Part shown: one piece after another, positions 33,978 through 36,957 of the stretch
How positions within the stretch are numbered: the first letter of the stretch is position 1
Layout of the letters: each line of letters begins with the position of its first letter
Source: Bacillus andreraoultii
Lineage (GTDB): Bacteria > Bacillota > Bacilli > Bacillales > Caldibacillaceae
DNA: 36,957 nt
Direction of reading: 5' to 3'
Assembly (NCBI RefSeq): GCF_001244735.1
Contig: NZ_LN868937.1
Span: 1,583,143-1,620,099, forward strand
The notes under the pieces: generated by a model
What the model saw: the letters and a program-made list of their open reading frames with translations, nothing else
Told to the model about the DNA's origin: nothing
Database searches by the model: none
Translations under genes and position numbers: made by a program

Positions 33978-35864
33978 ATGCGTATTTTAACGGCAAATAA
34001 TATAGAAAAATCTATTGGCGACAAACGTTTATTTAAGGATATTTCGTTTGCTGTAGGTGAAAAGGAAAGAATCGGTTTAATTGGTGTGAATGGTACGGGA
34101 AAATCAACTTTATTAAAAATTATTGCTGGTTTAGAAGATATGGATCAAGGGAAATTTACAATGCCTAACGATTACACCATTTCTATCTTACTTCAAGAAC
34201 CACAATTAAATGAGAAATTAACGATTTTAGAGCAAGTACTTTCAACAGATACCGCTTTAAATCAAACGGTTCGCTCCTATGAAAAGGTCATTTCGGAATT
34301 AAAAGATGAGCCCGAAAATGAAAAATTGTTACATCGATTTTTTGAGTTACAAAATAAAATGGATCATTTAGGTGGTTGGGACGTTAGTTCTCGAGCAAAA
34401 ACAATGTTAACAAGGTTGGGCTTGTATGATTTTAATATAAACGTAGGCCAGTTGTCTGGTGGACAAAAAAAGCGGGTTGCATTGGCGGAAGTTTTAATGA
34501 ATGATACAGATTTACTATTACTAGATGAGCCGACGAATCATCTTGATTACAGCATGATTGAGTGGCTTCAAGATGAGTTAAAAAAACTTACAGCTTCAAT
34601 ATTATTTGTTACCCATGATCGATATTTTTTAGATGCTGTAGCTAATCGAGTTTTTGAGTTGTACCAAGGAAGTCTCTATTCGTATAAAGGGAATTACGCT
34701 GATTACTTAGAGGCAAAAGCGGTTCGAGAAGAAGAGACAGAACGTCAAAAAGAAAAAAATAATAATTTATATCGTAGAGAACTTGCATGGGTAAGAAGAG
34801 GTGCACAAGCTCGTTCCACAAAGCAAAAGGCAAGAATTCAACGTTTTGAAAAACTAGAAGATGAAGTAAAAAATAAAGTTGATAATCAAAATTTAGACAT
34901 AGCAATGATTGGATCTCGACTTGGGAAAGACGTCATTGAATTCAAAAATGCCAATAAGTCATTTGGAACAAAAAAAATACTAGACCAATTTCAGTTATTA
35001 GTAAAGCCAAATGATCGCATCGGTATAGTCGGAAAAAATGGAAGTGGAAAATCAACATTACTCAATATGATTGCAGGTAAAGATCGATTAGACGATGGTG
35101 ATATTTCCATTGGTCAGACAGTTAAGTTAGCGTATTATACACAAGATGCTATTGATATGAACGTAAATAAACGAATGATTGAATATATTCGTGAAGCTGG
35201 TGATGTCATTCATACGAAAGATGGTCAAACAATCACTGCTGCACAGATGCTTGAACGTTTTTTATTTCCAATGAATACCCACGGGACAATAATTCGAAAG
35301 TTATCTGGTGGTGAAAGAAGACGTCTATACTTGTTAAAATTACTTATGGAAGAACCAAACGTTTTACTATTAGATGAACCAACGAATGACTTAGATACTG
35401 AAACCTTAACAGTGTTAGAACAATTTTTAGAAGACTTTTCAGGAGTTGTAATAACTGTATCTCATGACCGGTATTTCTTAGATAAAATTTGTGATGAACT
35501 ACTTATATTTGAAGGCAACGGAAAAATTGAGAAATATTTCGGTAGTTATTCAGATTATCTCATACAGGCTAACCAAAAGATTGAACAAGTGGACCAAAAA
35601 GCTGTAGAGAAGAAACCGAGACAAGTTGAAACTCAACCGACGAAAAAGAAACTGACGTACATGGAAAAGAAAGAATGGGAAGAGATTGATGGGATCATTG
35701 CGAAAACAGAAGAACGGATTGCAGAAACGAGAAAGGAAATGGAAATAGCAGGAAGTGATTTTACTAAATTACAAGTTCTAATGGAAGAAGAACAAAAGCT
35801 GAATAAAGAACTCGAACATTTAATTGATCGATGGTCGTATTTGGCTGAAATCGTCGAAGATTAA
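33978..35864 (+). CDS. yfmR: ABC-F family ATPase, YfmR/Uup type
   Basis: Soluble translation factor with two ABC domains and no membrane part; B. subtilis YfmR relieves ribosome stalling, for example at polyproline. Domain 1: Walker A GVNGTGKST (36-44), signature LSGGQKKR (about 159), Walker B LLLLDEPTNHLD. Inter-domain linker with RRGAQARSTKQKARI, the P-site tRNA interaction motif of Uup/YfmR types. Domain 2: GKNGSGKST (about 351), LSGGERRR, LLLDEPTNDLD. A Lys/Glu-rich C-terminal coiled coil (from about 540) is the Uup-type extension. The 628 residues match YfmR's length. Its ribosome site is weak. Family certain; the YfmR subgroup likely. Confidence 0.92.
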   Translation: MRILTANNIEKSIGDKRLFKDISFAVGEKERIGLIGVNGTGKSTLLKIIAGLEDMDQGKFTMPNDYTISILLQEPQLNEKLTILEQVLSTDTALNQTVRSYEKVISELKDEPENEKLLHRFFELQNKMDHLGGWDVSSRAKTMLTRLGLYDFNINVGQLSGGQKKRVALAEVLMNDTDLLLLDEPTNHLDYSMIEWLQDELKKLTASILFVTHDRYFLDAVANRVFELYQGSLYSYKGNYADYLEAKAVREEETERQKEKNNNLYRRELAWVRRGAQARSTKQKARIQRFEKLEDEVKNKVDNQNLDIAMIGSRLGKDVIEFKNANKSFGTKKILDQFQLLVKPNDRIGIVGKNGSGKSTLLNMIAGKDRLDDGDISIGQTVKLAYYTQDAIDMNVNKRMIEYIREAGDVIHTKDGQTITAAQMLERFLFPMNTHGTIIRKLSGGERRRLYLLKLLMEEPNVLLLDEPTNDLDTETLTVLEQFLEDFSGVVITVSHDRYFLDKICDELLIFEGNGKIEKYFGSYSDYLIQANQKIEQVDQKAVEKKPRQVETQPTKKKLTYMEKKEWEEIDGIIAKTEERIAETRKEMEIAGSDFTKLQVLMEEEQKLNKELEHLIDRWSYLAEIVED

Positions 35865-35870
35865 CTTATA

Positions 35871-35914
35871 AAGTTAGGTCTGATGTCGGATAAACACTGA
35901 GACCTAGCTTTTTT
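35871..35914 (+). terminator. Terminator of yfmR
   Basis: AAGTTAGGTCT (35871-35881) pairs with AGACCTAGCTT (35900-35910) with one G-U pair; a T-run (CTTTTTT) follows. Confidence 0.8.
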
Positions 35915-35962
35915 AGGGTATAAAGAAAGTACAAACTTTTTAGCATAGATAGAAGTAAAAAG

Positions 35963-36110
35963 TTCCCAATTTCTACTGTCCTATACGTATAAGTACACGA
36001 TGACCGCACAGCCGAAAAATTTTTTTTGGTGAACTTTGAGCTCTTATTCCATCTAAGATTTGAGCCTTGAATTTTCTTTAATTGTAGAAACGGCAACTTT
36101 AGGTCGTATT
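35963..36110. repeat. Dispersed intergenic repeat, copy R3 (diverged)
   Basis: Non-coding sequence between yfmR and cvfC. TTCCCAATTTCTACTGTCCT followed by ATACGTATAAGTACAC closely matches the start of R2, and CAGCCGAAAAA (36009-36019) matches the R1/R2 core; the remainder is poorly conserved and the hairpin is degraded. No gene in the 312-base gap. Confidence 0.5.
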
Positions 36111-36176
36111 TTTTGCCTACAAAAATGATTCGAGTTAAGATGATAGAAAGAATGTTGAAAGTGGGTGAATAAATTA

Positions 36177-36957
36177 ATGAAAATAAAGTCGATTGAACCA
36201 ACACCGAGTCCAAATACGATGAAAATCATTTTAAATGAAGAGTTACCATCAGGGACAAGGAATAATTATACAAAAGAACAGAGTGATGAGGCGCCTGAAG
36301 AAATACGTGCAATCATTCATATAGATGGTGTTAAAGGTGTTTATCATGTGGCAGATTTTTTAGCAGTTGAAAGATATCCAAAGGCAGATTGGAAAGATAT
36401 ATTACCACAAGTGCGTTATTCACTCGGAGAAGTAGAACAACAAAATCGTGAAATTGAGATGAAACAGAATGATCACTTTGGGGAAGTCCAAGTTTACGTG
36501 CAAATGTTTAAAGGAATACCAATGCAAGTAAAATTAACGGATGGTCATACAGAAAAACGTGTTGCATTACCGGAACAATTTGTTCAGGCAATTACAAACG
36601 CTCAACTTCCAGATGACAATATCGTTTTTTTAAGAAAATGGGTAGACAAAGGTGTTCGTTACGGGGACTTTGAAGAAATTGGCCATACGATTGTGGACGA
36701 AATGATAGCAACATATCCCCAAGAACGGCTAGATGCTCTTGTTCATTCGGCATTGAATCCAACGAATGCGCCGGTTCAAAAAAAATATAGGAAAGTAACT
36801 TTACAAGATTTAGATCATTCTGATTGGAAAAAGCGATATCAAATTCTTGAACAAATGGAAGAACCGACATTAGCCGATTTACCTGTACTTGAGAAGGCGC
36901 TGAATGATGAAAAACCATCGATACGTAGACTAGCTGTCGTCTATTTGGGGATGATTG
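36177..36957 (+). CDS. cvfC: Conserved virulence factor C (CvfC/YpgR) family, 3' end beyond window
   Basis: The 260 residues seen begin MKIKSIEPTPSPNTMKIILN, an Nfu/NifU N-terminal-like domain (to about 90, with IIHIDGVKGVYHVADFLAVE), followed by a middle region with VQVYVQMFKGIPMQVKLTDG and the start of helical HEAT-like repeats (KYRKVTLQDLDHSDWKKRYQ, LEKALNDEKPSIRRLAVVYL). This is the layout of CvfC, B. subtilis YpgR (about 377 residues), known for an effect on virulence in Staphylococcus; biochemical role unclear. The Nfu cysteines of true scaffolds are not in this part. GGGTGA lies upstream of the ATG. The stop codon is outside the window. Confidence 0.85.
   Translation, partial: MKIKSIEPTPSPNTMKIILNEELPSGTRNNYTKEQSDEAPEEIRAIIHIDGVKGVYHVADFLAVERYPKADWKDILPQVRYSLGEVEQQNREIEMKQNDHFGEVQVYVQMFKGIPMQVKLTDGHTEKRVALPEQFVQAITNAQLPDDNIVFLRKWVDKGVRYGDFEEIGHTIVDEMIATYPQERLDALVHSALNPTNAPVQKKYRKVTLQDLDHSDWKKRYQILEQMEEPTLADLPVLEKALNDEKPSIRRLAVVYLGMI

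Overview
The window is chromosomal DNA of an endospore-forming, low-GC Gram-positive bacterium of the family Bacillaceae. The evidence is gene order and content: recU-ponA, yppC/sspM/yppD/yppE/yppG, mrfA-mrfB (yprA-yprB), cotD, gpsB, rnpB (Bacillus-type RNase P RNA), ypsC, ypwA, xpt-pbuX, dynA (ypbR), ypcP, sspL, cspD and mntR largely follow the ponA-to-ypgR part of the Bacillus subtilis map. Two small acid-soluble spore proteins and a CotD coat protein show that the host sporulates. I cannot name genus or species.

Layout. 1-4640: cell wall and recombination (recU-ponA, minus strand), divergent yppC, convergent sspM. 4919-6772: first copy of a 1,854-bp insertion sequence. 6796-8179: yppD, yppE, yppG. 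8282-12440: small heat-shock protein and the mrfAB DNA-repair pair. 12547-15550: cotD, gpsB, rnpB, ypsC and small ORFs. 15645-21894: carboxypeptidase ypwA, an EAL-HDOD protein, a guanine riboswitch controlling xpt-pbuX, a zinc-ribbon miniprotein and a CheX-like phosphatase. 22207-24060: second, identical copy of the same insertion sequence. 24084-29525: dynA-ypcP, sspL and a DUF6123-like gene. 29630-31987: DMT transporter, two divergent RNase H-fold proteins and a YpeQ-like zinc finger. 32042-36957: cspD, mntR, DUF3892, an unrecognised conserved-looking gene, the ABC-F factor yfmR and the 5' part of cvfC, cut off by the window end.

How it fits together. Most of this is housekeeping: wall synthesis and division (PonA, GpsB), DNA repair and recombination (RecU, MrfAB, YpcP), RNA processing and translation (RNase P, YpsC, YfmR), purine salvage, manganese control and sporulation. 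The accessory part is the insertion sequence. Its two copies have identical transposases, lie in direct orientation 17,288 bp apart, have 16-bp imperfect terminal inverted repeats, and each has its own 8-bp target duplication. They are therefore separate recent insertions and not the ends of one mobile unit, although the arrangement looks like a composite transposon around essential genes. Both copies landed 23 bp upstream of a start codon (yppD, dynA), keeping the ribosome binding site but separating the gene from its upstream DNA.

I found no CRISPR array, prophage, restriction or toxin-antitoxin module. The least explained sequence is a family of diverged ~150-bp intergenic repeats (about 4684-4840, 28760-28925, 35963-36110, possibly also 19030-19170) with a hairpin and a shared core.
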